Of a stretch of 64,000 nucleotides of DNA, positions 25,043-37,194 are shown piece by piece; within the stretch, counting starts at the first letter, position 1, and each line of letters starts with the position of its first letter. Both the position numbers and the translations under genes were made by a program. Where the stretch lies: contig SGPL01000059.1 of the NCBI GenBank assembly GCA_004802705.1, positions 29,839 to 93,838 of the forward strand, in the 5' to 3' direction. Source of the DNA: Bondarzewia mesenterica (Eukaryota > Basidiomycota > Agaricomycetes > Russulales > Bondarzewiaceae). The notes beneath the pieces were generated by a model. That model was not told the DNA's origin. It saw only the letters and a program-made list of their open reading frames with translations, and ran no database searches.

Positions 25043-25689
25043 TTCGAAAGGTGAACAAAACTTGATTATGAAGGCTTCAGCGAAGGGACAGTCGAGGAAG
25101 GAGTCAAGCGCGGAGGAGCTACATATCTGCTTTCTGACAAGAGATCGCGTCATTGACCTTATCTAATCCAAGGTTTTTCAAGGAAACTAGAGAAGCGCCG
25201 ACTGTGTCGGTGAGGTACCTTCTTGCGTGCACAATAGCAAAAGACAGATTAATGATACTTGCTTTGTATATGTATTGTGCCCGTCTAATTATCTGACGGT
25301 GAGCGACTCGACATCGAACAAGTGGATCAGCCAAATTTTATCTTATCTATCCTATTTGTACCTGTTGTGAATATGAGCAAAATGATCTTATCCGATTCTC
25401 AAAACCAACCAAAATAGTTTGCAAAAACACGACTGCCGTAGGCTGCATGAAGCTGACCAGGGGTTCCAAGGGAGCGGTGGAGGATATCAAGATGCAACAA
25501 GCGCGTAAAACTAGTATCCTTTAATTATCTGAATTAACGAACGGAGTGCTTGAGTGCGCAAGTCACTGCTATGTTGGACGCCCAATCGCTATCAGGAGCT
25601 TGTGCATTGGGCACTACTTCTGTTAATGAAAGACGTACCAAAATCTCCCGAACTGAAGTATATTTTGTAGAATTCCTCTACGAGCAATT
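25043..25689. other. Intergenic, no gene recognised
   Basis: This lies between the glutaredoxin start and the quinone oxidoreductase stop. Short frames only, with no motif. Confidence 0.45.
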
Positions 25690-27160
25690 CTACAACTTGG
25701 CCTTTTCCGGTGTGCCTTCCCGCACGCGAACGATAGCCTTGCCCCACGTCTTTCGCTTCTCCAGATCATTGAGACCTTGCACGAGTGTGTCAAGGGTGTA
25801 AGTTTGTGAGTAGATGACGGGAGAGACACGCTTCGATACTAGCATCCTATGGGACAATATCACTGACCGCGCTGCTGTATGACAATAAGCAGAACGTACT
25901 CGAGGAGAGCTTTCCAAACTTCAGAAACATGTTCTGGGTCCTTACCTGTAGATTGTTGTCAGACCAAAAAGAATACGATGCAAATTAGACATACTAAGAT
26001 AAGAGCCCCAGTGAACGCCAACTAGTGAAATATTTTTCAGTAGCACGAGATTCATTGGGATCTAATTTGTTGTGAGCTGCCGTCCAGAACGAGGGCCTCA
26101 ATTTATTGAAGCCACCGACCTTTTCTATGTTTCCACCAGCAAAGCCGATGACGAGCGCGCGGCCGCTCCACGCGATACACTTCAAGGAGTCTATGACGAT
26201 TCGTCATTACCTGTGCGGAGGGAGCACACAAATAACTGGTGTCTGGCTTACCCTTGATCATGCCAACGGGGTCATAAACGACATCTACGCCATTCCCGCC
26301 CGTGATCTTCAGTACTTCTTGTTGCCAACCTGGCTTCGTGTAGTCGATGGCGAAGTCAGCACCACCATAATCCTTAGCTACGGAAAGCTTTGACGGCGAA
26401 GCGGCCGCAATCACTTTTGCGCCGAGAGCTGATGTCAAGTAAAGGTGAGCATCCGAAAAGTAATTCATATGAAGATAAAGAAGACACCTTTGGCAAGCTG
26501 GACTGCTGCGATGCCAACGCCACCCGCCGCAGCGGTGACAAGAACCCATTCACCTAGACGCAATGTCCGTGAATCAAGAGACGATCGTTTATTTTAGAGG
26601 CGGATGGGAACGATGTACTACCTGGCTTCAATTTTGCCCGCCCAACAAGAGCTTCGTAACTAGTGGGCCAAGTCACATACAGGCCTACGAACTTGGTACT
26701 CAAAATTCAGAAGACAATACGGCGTACGTACCGGCACCCTGATCGAAAGACAAAGCGTCCGGAAGAGGAAGCAAATTCTTCCAGGAGGCTGCCACGCGCT
26801 CACCGAGCGCACCTTGCGCGCTGCCAAAGACGCGGTCACCAGGTGCGAATGGACACCCGGGCGGAAGGACTCGCATATCGCGTGCGATGGTCCCTGCGAA
26901 TTCGGAACCTAGGACGAATGGAAATGGAGGCTTATTCTGATATTTCCCTTGAGCTTGAAGAATCTGTCAAATGGTTAGTGCCTCAGGATGGCGAACACTG
27001 AAGTTGCTCTGAAGAATTGGCCACTCACGTCGAAGAAGTTGAGGCCCGCGCTATGAACGTCAACCAAGACCATGTCATTGCCCAGAGACGGCTCAGGGGC
27101 ATCGAAGGTTAACTTGATGTTAGAAGGGTGAGCATATTCTCGCACAACGAAAGCTTTCAT
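25690..27160 (-). CDS. Zinc-type alcohol dehydrogenase superfamily NADPH:quinone oxidoreductase
   Basis: This is a medium-chain reductase of the quinone oxidoreductase group, which passes hydride from NADPH to quinones or enals. It starts MKAFVVREYAHPSNIKL at 27160. The GroES-like half includes SAGLNFFDV and PPFPFVLGSEFAGTI. The Rossmann half has EWVLVTAAAGGVGIAAVQLA, followed by ALGAKVIAAASPSKL and YDPVG. The end, with RVREGTPEKAKL and TAG 25690, is typical for the C-terminal lobe. No zinc-ligand cysteine cluster is visible, consistent with the zinc-free quinone reductase subgroup. At least six introns interrupt it. Confidence 0.85.
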
Positions 27161-27546
27161 GGTGAATGAGGAGAAAGTCAACCTGGGACATGCCAGAAAT
27201 TGTGGGGAAATGATCGCTGACAGCCGCCGGCTACTAACAACAGCCTATTGTCCGATGACGTTAATTGAAATCACGGGACAGCGCGTTCAAGCTCCAGTTA
27301 CCTTGCTTGCTAGGTCTCTCCCTCGTCAAAAGGTGTCATGGAGTCCATATCTTATCGTTAACCGGCTGATGCCGCGATAACGGAATAGGGGCGAATGACG
27401 GACGGCCGATCGTTGCCATTTGCGCTCGACGTGTGCTCATGCGAGATAATCAGTTCGAATGGTCGTTGTTGATTTTAGAGAGCATACTGTAGCGATTGTC
27501 TAAATCAATGAAACAGAATACATGAACTACAACACAGCTGATGTTG
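27161..27546. other. Helitron 3' flank / intergenic
   Basis: This separates the reductase start from the Helitron helicase stop. The Helitron 3' terminus should lie here, but I could not find a convincing hairpin followed by CTRR. A GGCCG-rich palindromic patch near 27400 is a weak candidate. Confidence 0.35.
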
Positions 27547-30500
27547 TCAGTTTCTTTGAATTTCAATCCACCATTCCGTTGTTTTCCTGTCCCTGATATA
27601 CAACCTGTCGTCTTCTTCGAGTACTGCGCTGTCGTGCGACGCCATAAAAACTTCGTCGTCAAAGTCTCTCAGCAGCCTGATAGTGTCGCGTCCCGAGCTA
27701 CGCGATAACGCAACATAAAGGTTGAAAAGCGATAGTTTGCCGGTCGGAGGGGATGCAATGTCAACTAGTACGTGCGATATTGTTTGACCTTGTGAGCGGT
27801 AGTCCGTGAACGCGTATGCTGCTGTTATAGAGAATTGTCTGCGGCAGATTGCTTTCGTGATTGGTTTGCCGTTGCGTTCTTTAAAATTGACCCGATAACT
27901 TTGCGACGACGGTTCGATCGGGATGATGTTGTCATCCAGGTGGTCCAGCTTGCTCGCGCGCGTACGCTGCATCTTGATTAAGATGTACAGTGGCACTTCT
28001 CGTAAGTGAACCACGTCGTCGTTACCGGTGAGTAATTCACCTGGATGAAGGATTATCTCTGTTATTTCTCCCCTTGCTCCGTTCGTTACGTCCAGGTCGG
28101 TCGCAAGATTGGAGGTCACCATGACTTTCATGCCGATTGCGAGTTCAATCGTGTCCGACAGTTTCGTACGTCGTTCAGAATTGGTAGCGTTACCGTTTTT
28201 TGACGACGTGTGTTTTGCTAGTGCGAACCGTTCTACGAGCGTCAGTTGACGATTGTCATTCGCTTTCATTCGATCTTCGGCATTGCAGATGTACCGGCAG
28301 ACCCCCTTCGACAGACAGTGCTGTTTTGTGGCGTGGTCATTCCATTCTTTGCGAACTGTGTGTCGCGAAGTCACAAGAGCGGCGTCTTTCCATGGGTTTT
28401 GGGAGAAATCGGTAGTGGGGCAGGACGAATGGTGTAGAACTTGTGAGTGAAGCATCTTCGTGTCGTCTTCGGTTACTTGACCTAATCGTAGATGGCGAAG
28501 GAAAAAATTCCATCTCGCATCTGTTACCCTGATTTGCTCCGTTAACTGAACTACGACGTCGAACTCTTCGAAAATTGCACGTCCTATCTGCATGTCGGCA
28601 TTATCTCTGGATACGTCTGTCGGCCAATACAATGCTTCGCGCTTCGAACGTGCGACGGGCGGAAACTGATGGTGATCACCACAGAGAATGACACTGATTC
28701 CTCCAAACGAGCAGTCTGTGATTGAATGGTCCGTGGTCTGCTTTGCGACGCTGATATTTTTCGATAATTTCGCAAGGAATGTTTTGCCGATCATAGAATA
28801 CTCGTCGATAATGAGGTATTTCCAGTCAGCCCATTCCGATTGCAGACGTTTTTTGACCATGTCACTTATTTTGTCAGATTGTTTTGGAGGAATTGCGCAC
28901 AAAATGTGTGTCGTTTTGCCGTTGATGAGCGAAGCGGCAATTCCGGTGTAAGCTCCTTTCGCAAGAAGTTTCTTCGCACCGGCGTTAACGAATTTCTCTG
29001 TGATCGTTTGAATCACTTTCGATTTCCCTGTTCCTCCTTCTCCATGCAAAATCATGCGCAGAGGCGGCGGACTTCTATCGGCGAGATTTTCTGTGAGATG
29101 CCAACTGACGATATCGTATGCCCGTTTTTGACTGTCGTTCAGCAGAGAAGGATCCAAAGCCGAAAGACTTTGTTCCCCACCATATTCGTCCGCACCAATA
29201 TGGTTCTGAATGTCTGCCGTTGACAGATCCAAAGGAGTCACTGCTGGGTTTCGGTCTTCAGCAATAGATGGCCGTGAACAGTTACTGTGCGCAGGATTGT
29301 CGATGTCGTCGTTTTGCAGTAAGACGTCTCTTTTCATCTGTTCTCTCCATTGGTTCAACAGTTGTAAATGCCTCTCGTTCGCGTTCACAACCTTCTCAGC
29401 CGCCGAAATGTCTTCCGGTCTGTGACACATGGAGTTCTTGGAAAATATCCCTGCCTCTATCGCATGTGACAAAGCCACTTGAGCGTAGACTTTCTCTCGG
29501 TGGTTTGTCTCACTTGCGATAAATGCCGACAACCTTTCCTCGGTAACCTCTTCATCATCTTCGTCTTCTATGTCCTCAGAAAGATCATCTTCATCTTCGT
29601 CACGATCATCATTTCCATCACTGTTTCGTTCGCGAGCTTCCTTTGCAGCAGTCGCACATTCGTGAAAATATTGGATTCCACTGATCCTTTTTTTTGATGA
29701 TAGGAGACGCGTCCATGAGGAAAGACTCCAACGCCGCTTGCCATGATTCGTCAGCGGACTTCAAATCGCGACACAGATCACGCCATGGTTTCATCAATGC
29801 AAGCATGCACGCACAATAATAATCGTGCGTTTCTGTGTCGTCGCTTCGGGGAAGTAAATGGAATCCGACGAAATTAGGCAGAGTGTTGTGGTCGATGGAG
29901 CGAATTATTCGATGCAAGGTTTTGTGTTTTGGATGTTGCGTTGCGTATGGCACTCTGTCGTTCATCGGTCGCCCAGATTGACGTTCTGTTGCAGTCTTCT
30001 TCTTTTTCGGATGCTTTCTCAAATCTTTGCTTCTCTCCGATTCATACGTTTCGACGAAGAAGTCGATCAACCCCATATTGTCCAAAGTTGATCCTCGAAA
30101 TCGGTAGTCGACGACTTGGCTTTTGGTGTATAATTTCCCGGTCTCGTCCGTGTCAAGTGTCACGATGTCGTCGATATCCTGACATTTAAAGATCAGCTAT
30201 TTTCTGTTGTCGATCATCTATAAAATAATTGCACTGACTTGCTCTCCAACAGCCATTTCAGAACGTGTGCTCGCATGCAAACTAGCACTGTCTTCTTCTG
30301 AGGACTCTCCAATACTTCTGTTGGTATCGATACTGTCGTCGGACAACTCGGGTGCCACATTTTCAATTGCTCCATGTGTTCGGCGTCTGTGGAAAGTGTG
30401 AATTTGTTCACTGATTGTGAGAGTAGAGATCATCTTACCGTTTAGGTTTCAAATTTGGAAACTCATGTAAGATTGCTCCCAAAATTGATGACACGAAGAT

Positions 30501-32063
30501 TGTCGAATACTGATGCGATTTATAGGTGTCATCCCATCCCATGAGATACGAGATCACCATTGGAGCCGCCAATTCTTGCTGGTGATTTATAGTTTGTACC
30601 ACACGAAAGATCATCTTTCGTTGATCGTCACAAAGACTATCAGTGTAATTTGTGTGGTCCAGATGGTACGCATGAGCTTTAGCCATAACAGCCGACAAAT
30701 TGTGATGTTTGTTTTGCTTCTTAGCCGCGTACGTGGTGACATACCAAGTTAGATTCTTGGTGTCTCCTCCGTTGGTAAGAAGTTTCGCGTCGTTATTGCA
30801 TCGACAATTTATGCTGATTGCGGGCATCCAGCCGTTCACCATGGCAAATTCGCGTTTCGGTCCCCAACGACCAGCGTCATCAATGAAGTCGGCGTCGTTC
30901 AAAGAGAAAGGAGCTCCTCTTTTACATCGTAGATGTCCTTTGGAATCCACAATTAGACAACGCCCCCGTTGACAGGTATGAACTTGTTTGCTTCTTGCAA
31001 CGCGAAGTTCCCATTGACGAATCTTGTCCTCGTAACTTTCATCGCCCGGTAATGGTGGTCGATTGTATCCAATCTCCTTTTCGTTTTCAATAGCTGACAC
31101 CTCTGTCTTGCTCCCCAGCCCTGGCAAAAATGCTCTAATGTTCTTCGCAATGAAATTTGTCACCCGCTCCCGAAAAACTTCTGTTTGCAACAGCCCTTGC
31201 ATCTCCGTCGAAGACGGAGCACCTTCCAACCAGATAAGTTGGTGCAAATGAAGAGTTCCGCGCCCCTGTGACTCCACCGTTCCAAAGTATGCCGCAACCT
31301 TGCCTAAAACTCCTTTCCCACTCCACACTCTCCCTGCTCCCGATATTCTGATTTGGAATAGCGTTTCTAGCACTGTTCGAATAATAAAATGGAAAAATTT
31401 CGCGGCAGCGTATGGATCCTTCGCAATATTGTTCGCCCTCATCGCTTTATCTGGCCCTGAGGTTGCGACAAATTGGTCCATGTCTATGGATTCACCGGCA
31501 TAGATTTGTGGAATAGGATCATGTAAGTCGCAAGGATTTATCGTGATCCACATCGTCGGAGGACCCTTTTCAACTGAAGTAGACCATATCTGACTTCGAA
31601 GTTGATGACGAGCAGAGTCCGACCCTTTTACACGCGCCGCTGTCGCATGCACATGCCGTCGCAAAGCTCGGACGGCAGGATCAGAAATAGCATGATTGCG
31701 CTCCTCTTCACGCTCTGCGACTTCTAATTTCTCCTTCGTTATTGATGACAATACTCGAGCATCAGCTTCAAAATTCCGCCTGCGCATCTGAATACGAGCA
31801 GAATTCAACGCCTCTCGCCGTTGCTCTATTCCAAATGCCACGAACGAGAACGTTTCATGACGTCGGAATCGTCGATCGAAATATCGCAGTAAATGTCGAA
31901 TATGTTCAGAAAATGATATGCTGACTTCTCGATCCGCCTCGATTCCACCTCTGCCATAGGGGAATAATCCAGGAAACGCTTTCTCAAAGAAATTGGGTGC
32001 GTTTGGGTCATATACGTGAGCCTCTCCCGCTCGAGGACGTCCAAAATCTCGACAGCAACCCAA
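27547..32063 (-). mobile_element. Helitron rolling-circle transposon, ends not resolved
   Basis: The interval carries the two diagnostic Helitron activities in one orientation: HUH/Y2 replication initiator, then PIF1-like helicase. Termini (5' TC and 3' hairpin-CTRR) could not be placed, so the listed span is the coding part only. Nested host genes were not seen inside it. Confidence 0.85.
27547..32063 (-). CDS. Helitron RepHel protein (Rep nuclease + PIF1-like helicase), frame-broken
   Basis: Rep nicks and joins single strands and the helicase unwinds DNA during rolling-circle transposition. Exon 1 (32063-30435) holds the HUH motif LHLHQLIW near 31220 and the paired tyrosines in TWYVTTYAAKKQ near 30740. 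Introns at about 30432-30406 and 30243-30182 lead to a linker with DETGKLYTK. The helicase exon has Walker A GEGGTGKSKVIQ, DEAD-box-like LIIDEYSMIG, GDHHQFPPV and the late TDYRSQGQTISHVLVDI and YVALSRSSG. The linker and helicase are out of frame by one base at the eight-T run 29688-29695; seven would join them. The N-terminal region usual in fungal Helitrons is missing: an in-frame TAG precedes a possible acceptor near 32086. It is either truncated or has an unseen upstream exon. Confidence 0.85.
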
Positions 32064-33231
32064 ATTCCGTACACACTACGTTCACACCGCAATCAATATT
32101 TCAGACAACATCTGTTACACGGTACGACAGTAACATAAATTTCCACAACATGCACTAACTAACATTACTGTTCAACAGCAATCCCTATTTCACTCTGAAG
32201 ACGTCGTCTGCAAAAATCAACCGTGTCCATCCTAATTTTCTGTATCTCTATATCTCCAAAATCCGTTTGCTACGCTCTATACGAATGACTGATCTTAGTC
32301 CCCACGCCTCGTCTACATTGTACCACTATCTTTGAGAACCGCTATCTTACTCCCCATGCCTCGACTACGTTGTACTGTTATCTTTGAAAACCGCGAAACT
32401 CCCGTACCAATTACTATACAATGACCTATGCCAACACATGTTCCGCCACAACCCTCCCCCGCAAGCAAGGTACGTGCCGACGCAGTCGGCGCTCCCCGAG
32501 TTTGATCAGTGTACCATCGATTTTTCGACGTGCGAATGCTTTTCCGTAAGTGCTGGGAGAATAGTGGATTGAACATGTAAGTAACTGGCAGATACATAAA
32601 TAACATATCCTCGTAGCGCCTTGTGCTGCCTTGTGATGCATCACTGCGGCTTTAGAGCTTGCGAACAGCTAAAAAAGCACGGTAAATCTCCTGAAATCTC
32701 TTCATTCAAATCGTATCTGTCAGGGCACGACGACTTTTCTCAGTCATCAACGCGATAAGCAATCCCTACTTCAGCTCTAGCTCTCTCTAGCTCCGTACTC
32801 AGGATCACAAGGCGATCGCCCATTTCATGTCGGGCACATACCCACCAATCCTAAGTAACAACCCACGCGCCTCAACTCGCCAAGACACGAAACAGTCCCC
32901 CTTAAATCTGGACAGTGGACATACAAAGTTGCGGTATGCAGAATCTAGATTCGAGATTCGATAGCGTGAGCGAGTTCTGCAGATGACGTTGGGCAGTTCA
33001 ATAGCCGTGGGGGTAGGATGGAGCCTAAGTCATAGCCTGCAGTGGACCACTGTCAATCCGCCTGCACCTCCGCTATGAAAATATCCTGCCATGTCTACGT
33101 CTCAGTTTGAAGTTGACGGTAAGAAAATATGATACACATTACCACAGAGGGTCGACGGCACCATACACAAAAAGTAAAAATACAAATCACTTACGCAGCA
33201 GACAATGACTTACAGTCAGCCGCATGCCATC
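32064..33231. other. Helitron 5' side / intergenic, no gene recognised
   Basis: AT-rich sequence with an imperfect 52-base tandem repeat and a 10-base tandem duplication (32618-32637). The Helitron 5' end is expected here but has no sharp signal. Confidence 0.4.
32292..32395. repeat. Imperfect tandem repeat, 2 x 52 bases
   Basis: Units 32292-32343 and 32344-32395 align without gaps, sharing for example CTCCCCA-GCCTCG and TATCTTTGA-AACCGC cores, with about seven to eight mismatches. It is next to the Helitron 5' side. Confidence 0.85.
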
Positions 33232-34287
33232 TCACATCCGTCTACCTCGCCCACCCCCGCCTTCCCATCTCCGCCTGTCGCTCCTGTTGCCTTCGTCCCA
33301 TGACCGATCCCGCCAATTCTCCCTTCCTTTTCGCCCCCATCCCTTATGCGCGGCCTCCACTTCCTCGCGATTGAACACGTCACCGTATCCCCCGTGAACA
33401 GTACTCGGGGTGGCGGTGGCCTCTCGCTCACGTTGCTTCCGCTTTACGAGAGCGAGCGCGCGCGCACGCTCAGAGGACTCACGAGAGAGACGGGCTTCAA
33501 GCGTGGAAGCTGTTGCAGGCGGCGAAGGGGCGGAAGAGGTAGATGAGGATGAACTTGAAGAAGGCGCCTTACTGCGTATATGTGGTGGAATAGCAGATAG
33601 TGGGTCTGCATGCGATTTTCGGGCAAGATCACGAAGTCTGGGGAACACGTTCTGCAAGAGAGTTCGTCACATAAAGTGAACAATACAAGACATACCTTCG
33701 ATCGTCACTCGGCTCTTCGGGTTTTTCTTCTTTCCGGGTAGAGTACCAAGGATTCAGATCTTTCGTTGTCGGCGCGAGCGGAAAGCCTCGCTCAGCTTCA
33801 GCAGCAGATACGGTCTTTTTGGAAGCGCGTGCAGCAACCACGATAGATTGCTGGCCAACAGTAAGTCAATCACTTTGTCTCGCACAGTGAGAGATTCAAG
33901 AGATACCTGCTCCAAATCCTCAAAGAGGTTGATATGCTTCCCCGTAGACGACAACGGTGTGGAGTTTGTAACAGCTTCAGAGTTAGATGGCCCTGCCGTG
34001 CTTGTTATCTCCTCATCAGCACGGCCTTGGTCTAATCCTGCACGCTGTCTTAGGTCATTCAAACGACTTTCAGCATCCTAAAAAAGTTTTGAAGAAAGCG
34101 TACAGTCCCAGTTAAAACTAACATAGATGACTGGACAGAGGACCTCAAGACATACTGCGAGCAGAGCACGATCTTCTTCTTGCTGTTCCTTTAGCTTCGC
34201 CTCTTCTTCATCTCGCCGAACGCGAGCAATATTATCCAAACGGTATGGATGGTAAGACTTGTGATGCGCGATATTGAGTTTGCCCAT
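33232..34287 (-). CDS. CIR_N-domain protein (LENG1-like, pre-mRNA processing associated)
   Basis: The N-terminus MGKLNIAHHKSYHPYRLDN followed by IARVRRDEEEAKLKEQQEED is the CIR_N signature found in CIR, Cwc25 and LENG1 proteins. LENG1 homologues share the layout here: a conserved head, an acidic/Ser middle with LNPWYS near 33750, and a basic tail (KRKQREREA, then a terminal Gly/Arg run). The serine-rich stretch near 33560 is low complexity. Four exons are seen, ending at TGA 33232. Its molecular role is uncertain; the domain is linked with spliceosome-associated proteins. The tRNA-Tyr gene lies 110 bases upstream on the other strand. Confidence 0.8.
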
Positions 34288-34396
34288 TATTGCTGATGGT
34301 AGAAGAGAGTAGAGAGTGACTTAAGGCATCCAATCTCTATAAAAAGAGTTAATTAATGCAGTTATATAATGTAGCTTGAAGTCATGAGAGAAAGTA

Positions 34397-34484
34397 TCCT
34401 TCGATAGCTCAGTTGGAAGAGCGCAAGACTGTAATGGATACCCGTATATCTTGATGTCGCTGGTTCGATCCCGGCTCGAAGGAT
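34397..34484 (+). tRNA. tRNA-Tyr (anticodon GTA) with a 13-base intron
   Basis: TCCTTCG pairs with CGAAGGA in the acceptor stem. The anticodon arm is CAAGA-C-T-GTA-A, a 13-base insert, then A-TCTTG, the canonical intron site. The T arm has GGTTCGATCCC. A T-rich run (TTTGTTTTTC) follows as the Pol III terminator. Confidence 0.95.
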
Positions 34485-34688
34485 TTGTTTTTCTTTGCGA
34501 TCCCTTGGCTTTGTCAGCGACTAACTTGACAGCGAACACGTCACGCTTGGCTTAATGGCTGCTACTTATGGACCCCGAGGACTGACCGAGGCAAGCTGCT
34601 TCTACCAACTCATATTGACACGTCGTCCTTCGACAAAGTTTCCTCTTTTTTTCTGCCATCCGCTCGTTAGAGCTCTTTTTTCTTCCTC

Positions 34689-36663
34689 ATGGCCACTACC
34701 ACAGCAGAGTCATCCTTGCTTGACAAGCTTAATGAATTCGCCCCAGCACCGTTGAAAAGCTTCGATGCCTTTCCAAAGCTGCCCTCGACGTATAAGTCTC
34801 GCTCCGAATCCCGCGGCTTCCTCACTCTTTTTGTCAGCTTCCTGGCCTTTCTGCTTGTGCTAAATGACATTGGAGAATTCATCTGGGGCTGGCCAGATTA
34901 TGAGTTCAGTGTCGATCACGATGCGGCGAGTTTCATGAAGGTGAATGTTGACTTGATGGTCAACATGCCGTGTCGCTGTGAGTGGTGTGTCAGACTGGGC
35001 TAGATAATACACGGTGATCTTACTGTTGTATAGACCTCAGCGTGGATCTGCGAGACGTGGTTGGGGATCGTATGTATCTTAGCAAGGGTTTCCGTCGGGA
35101 TGGAGTGAGCACACAGTTCCATCTCTGACCACACATGGCCTTACGCGTATCTGTGACGTTCACAGACTCTTTTTGACATTGGTCAGGCAACCAGTCTTAG
35201 GTATGTCCGCAATGAAATCTGCTTCCGCTTCCATATCAAACTGAGTAACACCCAGGGAACATGCAGAGGCGCTCTCTGCGCGACAGGCAGTTTCTCAATC
35301 CCGCAACTCTCGCGGTCTTTTCTCTCTTTTCCGTCGCTCGACACCGGCCTATAAGCCAACTTATAATCACACCCCTGATGGAAGTGCATGCAGAATCTTT
35401 GGCTCACTGGACGTCAAAAAGGTCACTGGTAAGTGTACAATTGTGGAGGTTTTTTCTTTACTGCGGTGGCCTCAGCCGTGATGCGCAGCGAATTTACATA
35501 TCACTACTCTTGGGCATGGGTATGCCAGCAATGTACATGTGGATCATAGCGGTGAGCTTGACAAAGACTGATAATTTTTGGCATGACCTGAGATCTTGCA
35601 GCAATGAATATGTCGCACGTCATTACCGAATTCTCTTTTGGGCCCTATTTTCCTGATATCACTCAACCTCTCGATAACTCTTTCGAGATCACTCATGAGC
35701 GTAGGTGTATCATCTAATGCATCGTATAATTCTGCTGACAGTATTCGCCAGCCTTCGTTGCATACCAGTACTACCTTCGCGTTGTACCTACGACTTACAT
35801 TGCGCCTCGCTCCAATCCTCTCGTCACCAACCAATACAGTGTCACGCACTATACTCACACGCTCGATCATAACAGAGGAACGCCAGGCATCTTTTTCAAG
35901 TTCGACATGGAGCCCGTGAGGCTCACGATACACCAACGAACGACGACTCTTGCGCAATTCCTCATCAGGTCTGCCTTTGGATATCTACACTACCATTGCG
36001 ACTGATCACGCATATGACAGATGGGCCGGCGTCGTCGGAGGCGTATTTGTTTGCACTGCCTGGGCCCTCCGCATCACGACTCGCGCAGTTACCATTGTCG
36101 CGGGTCCCTCGGATGAAGACAATATAACACCCACTGAATCCGCCCACGCTAGTGGTCTGCGCCGTAAGTGGGTCGGTGGCGCCCTGCGCGCACGCCCAGG
36201 GTCTCAGGGTCGTGTTATTCGCCAAGGCAACAGCTGGGTCGTCGAAGGTGGCTCGCCTTACTCGTCCTATGCCGGAACGCCTGTGTCTGCTGTCAGCGGC
36301 ACGCCCTATTCGCCCTTCTCTCCCGCGACTGCGCCACTCCCCCCACCGCCCATGTCTGGTCGCTCAGTCTCTGGCGGCTCGCTCAGTGCTGGTGGTCCTG
36401 GCTTCGGCCTCGGTTTGCCCTCCAGCGCATTTGGGCCAGCCTCTGCTCGCTCACCAGCACCGGGGCAGCCATCTGGATTTCCGACGGCCGCAACGGCAGG
36501 GTCCCCTTACCCAGGCAGCGTCGGGATCCCTGCGCAGTCACTGTCGCCTTCTTACACGCATTTCCCGCCTACGCCGAACCCGGGATCGACGTCTTTCCCG
36601 AGATCCCCTCTCAGCACGGAGAGGAGCAGGACCATGAGTGGGGATGGGAAGAAAGATGATTGA
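34689..36663 (+). CDS. erv41: ERV41-type ER-Golgi cargo receptor subunit
   Basis: Erv41 pairs with Erv46 in COPII vesicles and retrieves ER proteins. The start is MATTTAESSLL at 34689. A cytosolic leader with KSFDAFPKL is followed by the first membrane segment (FLTLFVSFLAFLLVLNDIG). The lumenal domain has SVDLRDVVGD, GSLDVKKVTANLHITTLGHG, DHSAMNMSHVITEFSFGPYF and FFKFDMEPVRL. The second membrane segment is WAGVVGGVFVCTAWALRI. The cysteine-rich CGSCYG-type loop of Erv46 is not seen, so Erv41 fits better. After the second membrane helix there is an unusually long Pro/Ser/Gly-rich cytosolic tail of about 180 residues to TGA 36663. It has at least five introns. Confidence 0.87.
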
Positions 36664-37194
36664 TCAGGGAGCACAGTTCTAGCTTCGAGGCAGCTAAACA
36701 AAATCGCGTCGGTTTGGACTGGGCGTTGACATCATCGTTGAGTAGACATGCGGATATGGCGTAGTCGTCTGGTAGGGGTATTCGTTACAGCTTTCTGTAG
36801 CCTGTGACGCGGTTTGCGTGTTTGATGTCTCGGTATTCGGTTGCACATAGGTTCTGTATCAATATCTGGTATAAGTACTATTTGAAGATAGATACGTGTA
36901 TGGAACGGTTACCTCCGGTAACCCGAGTCTTTTTAGTCACGAATGTGCTTGGTGTCGCGGCACTGTATTCTCAACTGTCGTTGCTCTTCAAGCTTGAAGT
37001 TTTCGTAGGAAGATGGCGCGGATACTACGATCATATTGATCTTAAATACCTTCCTAATCTGGTGTAGCGGGCCCGGGTCACGCCACCGTTCACTAAGTTA
37101 AATACTTAACTGCATCCTTTTCGTTCACAACCTCTCTGCTTCATCAAGTGCATAGTACTTACAACAAGACAAACCTCTTTTCTTCACGTTTTCT
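36664..37194. other. Intergenic between ERV41 and the RING gene
   Basis: Tandem-orientation spacer with 3' UTR and promoter. AT-rich sequence before 37195 is consistent with a promoter. No gene recognised. Confidence 0.5.
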
